From the NCBI GenBank assembly GCA_934378025.1, contig CAKRPM010000093.1, positions 1-5,637 of the forward strand: a stretch of DNA of 5,637 bases, in the 5' to 3' direction. This DNA is from an uncultured Eubacteriales bacterium. Lineage in GTDB: Bacteria > Bacillota > Clostridia > Oscillospirales > QAKW01. Below, one piece after another: positions 4,982-5,637 of the stretch (position 1 is its first letter; each line of letters begins with the position of its first letter). Position numbers and translations under genes: made by a program. The notes under the pieces are model-generated. The model searched no databases and was not told the DNA's origin. It saw only the letters and a program-made list of their open reading frames with translations.

Positions 4982-5637
4982 ATGAAACCGATTGTTGACA
5001 TGCATAATCACACATTTTTGTCTGCCTGCTGTGCGGATGAGACGGCCAATGCCGCCACGTTTATCGACAAAGCAGCCGAGGTCGGCATTCAGGTGCTGGG
5101 CATCTCCAATCACTGCTGGGACAACAGGATGGAAGGGGCTTCCCCTTGGTATAAACCGCAGGATGTGGAGTGGTGCATGCAGATTCGCGACCAAATTCCC
5201 GAAGATAAAAAAGGTGTAAAGCTGTACATCGGCGTGGAGAGCGAGTACTGCGGTATGAGCGATCATATCGGTATGTCCGCCGAAAATGCGGTCAAGCTTG
5301 ACTATGTTTTGATTCCGCATACCCATACGCACATGGTGAATTTCGTTATTCCCGAGGATCCGTTTATGAAAGAGGCACGGGATGAGGTCGAGCGCCGTCT
5401 GCGCGAAACTTTCCCGAATTTCAGCGATAAGCAGATCGGGCGTTGGATGAACATTTTGCGCGTGCCGGACGCCAAGCAGTTCTGCAAGGGCGTTCCCATT
5501 CAATTTGTCTCCGACTTTATGTGCGAGAGCTTTGTCAGCTTGCTCAACAATGCCGAGCTGAACAAATTTAAAGATAAGGTGCCCACCTTCGTGGCGCATC
5601 CGTTTATCGCCTGCGGCTATACGGCCGAGCAGGCGGA
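4982..5637 (+). CDS. PHP-domain metallohydrolase, paralog 3 (3'-truncated by window)
   Basis: The frame is open from ATG 4982 to the window edge: 218 codons plus two bases, about two thirds of the expected 319. It aligns without gaps to paralog 2 (about 73%, 159 of 218) and paralog 1 (about 67%, 146 of 218). Visible ligand motifs are DMHNH (His8, His10), SNH (His44), GVESE (Glu86), PHTHTH (His113/115/117) and AHPF (His206). The last expected ligands (Asp281, His283) are beyond the edge. All six shared cysteines are present, plus copy-specific Cys168 and Cys211. The region after Asp47 differs from the other two copies (NRMEGASPWYK), as do residues 161-174. The start is supported by AAAGGAG at 4965-4971 and by the common MKPI N-terminus. 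No stop or frameshift is seen, so the copy appears intact as far as it can be read. Confidence 0.9.
   Translation, partial: MKPIVDMHNHTFLSACCADETANAATFIDKAAEVGIQVLGISNHCWDNRMEGASPWYKPQDVEWCMQIRDQIPEDKKGVKLYIGVESEYCGMSDHIGMSAENAVKLDYVLIPHTHTHMVNFVIPEDPFMKEARDEVERRLRETFPNFSDKQIGRWMNILRVPDAKQFCKGVPIQFVSDFMCESFVSLLNNAELNKFKDKVPTFVAHPFIACGYTAEQA

Larger units (their letters stand above)
2712..5637 (+). repeat. Tandem array of three PHP-gene cassettes (promoter, gene, terminator)
   Basis: Three homologous genes lie in direct orientation with start-to-start distances of 1059 and 1158 bp. The unit includes the TATATAAT promoter and ribosome site. Each of the two complete copies has its own terminator; the end of the third is outside the window. 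Gaps between genes are 99 and 198 bp. The array may extend past the right edge. Confidence 0.88.

Noticed and set aside
2712..5637. CRISPR or mobile-element explanation for the repeats
   Set aside because: The repeats are whole genes with promoters. There are no short direct repeats with spacers, no transposase and no terminal inverted repeats or target duplications around the units.

Overview
The window looks like a chromosomal segment of a member of the Bacillota, probably Clostridia-like. The evidence is strong AAGGAG ribosome sites about 8 nt from the starts, sigma-A-type TATAAT boxes, compact intrinsic terminators, a CUT1-style sugar-binding protein and a surface enzyme carrying three SLH (S-layer homology) modules. 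All supported genes are on the + strand. No RNA genes, insertion sequences, CRISPR arrays or phage genes are visible. The organism call is inference; no species is recognised.

Left region (1-966): the C-terminal half of an ABC-transporter solute-binding protein runs in from the left edge. It is followed with zero spacing (TAA then GTG) by a 130-residue single-pass membrane protein of unknown function. A hairpin-plus-T-tract terminator closes this unit.

Middle region (989-2729): a complete 562-residue exported polysaccharide deacetylase. It has a signal peptide, a NodB catalytic domain with all five motifs, two chitobiase/hexosaminidase C-terminal-like modules and three SLH repeats. It appears to be a wall-anchored enzyme acting on peptidoglycan or another N-acetylated glycan.

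Right region (2703-5637): the most unusual part. Three paralogous PHP-domain metallohydrolase genes lie head to tail: two complete copies of 319 residues each, and a third cut off by the window edge after 218 codons. By manual count the first two are about 74% identical, and the third is about 73% identical to the second and 67% to the first over the shared part. Each copy has its own TATATAAT promoter and its own ribosome site, and each complete copy is followed by its own strong terminator. They are therefore independent transcription cassettes, not an operon. The metal ligands and six cysteines are invariant wherever they can be compared. Short stretches are identical at the DNA level between copies, which suggests gene conversion. 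The third copy has a different upstream region, with roughly phased A-tracts and a longer leader. The substrate is unknown, and the array may continue past the right edge.
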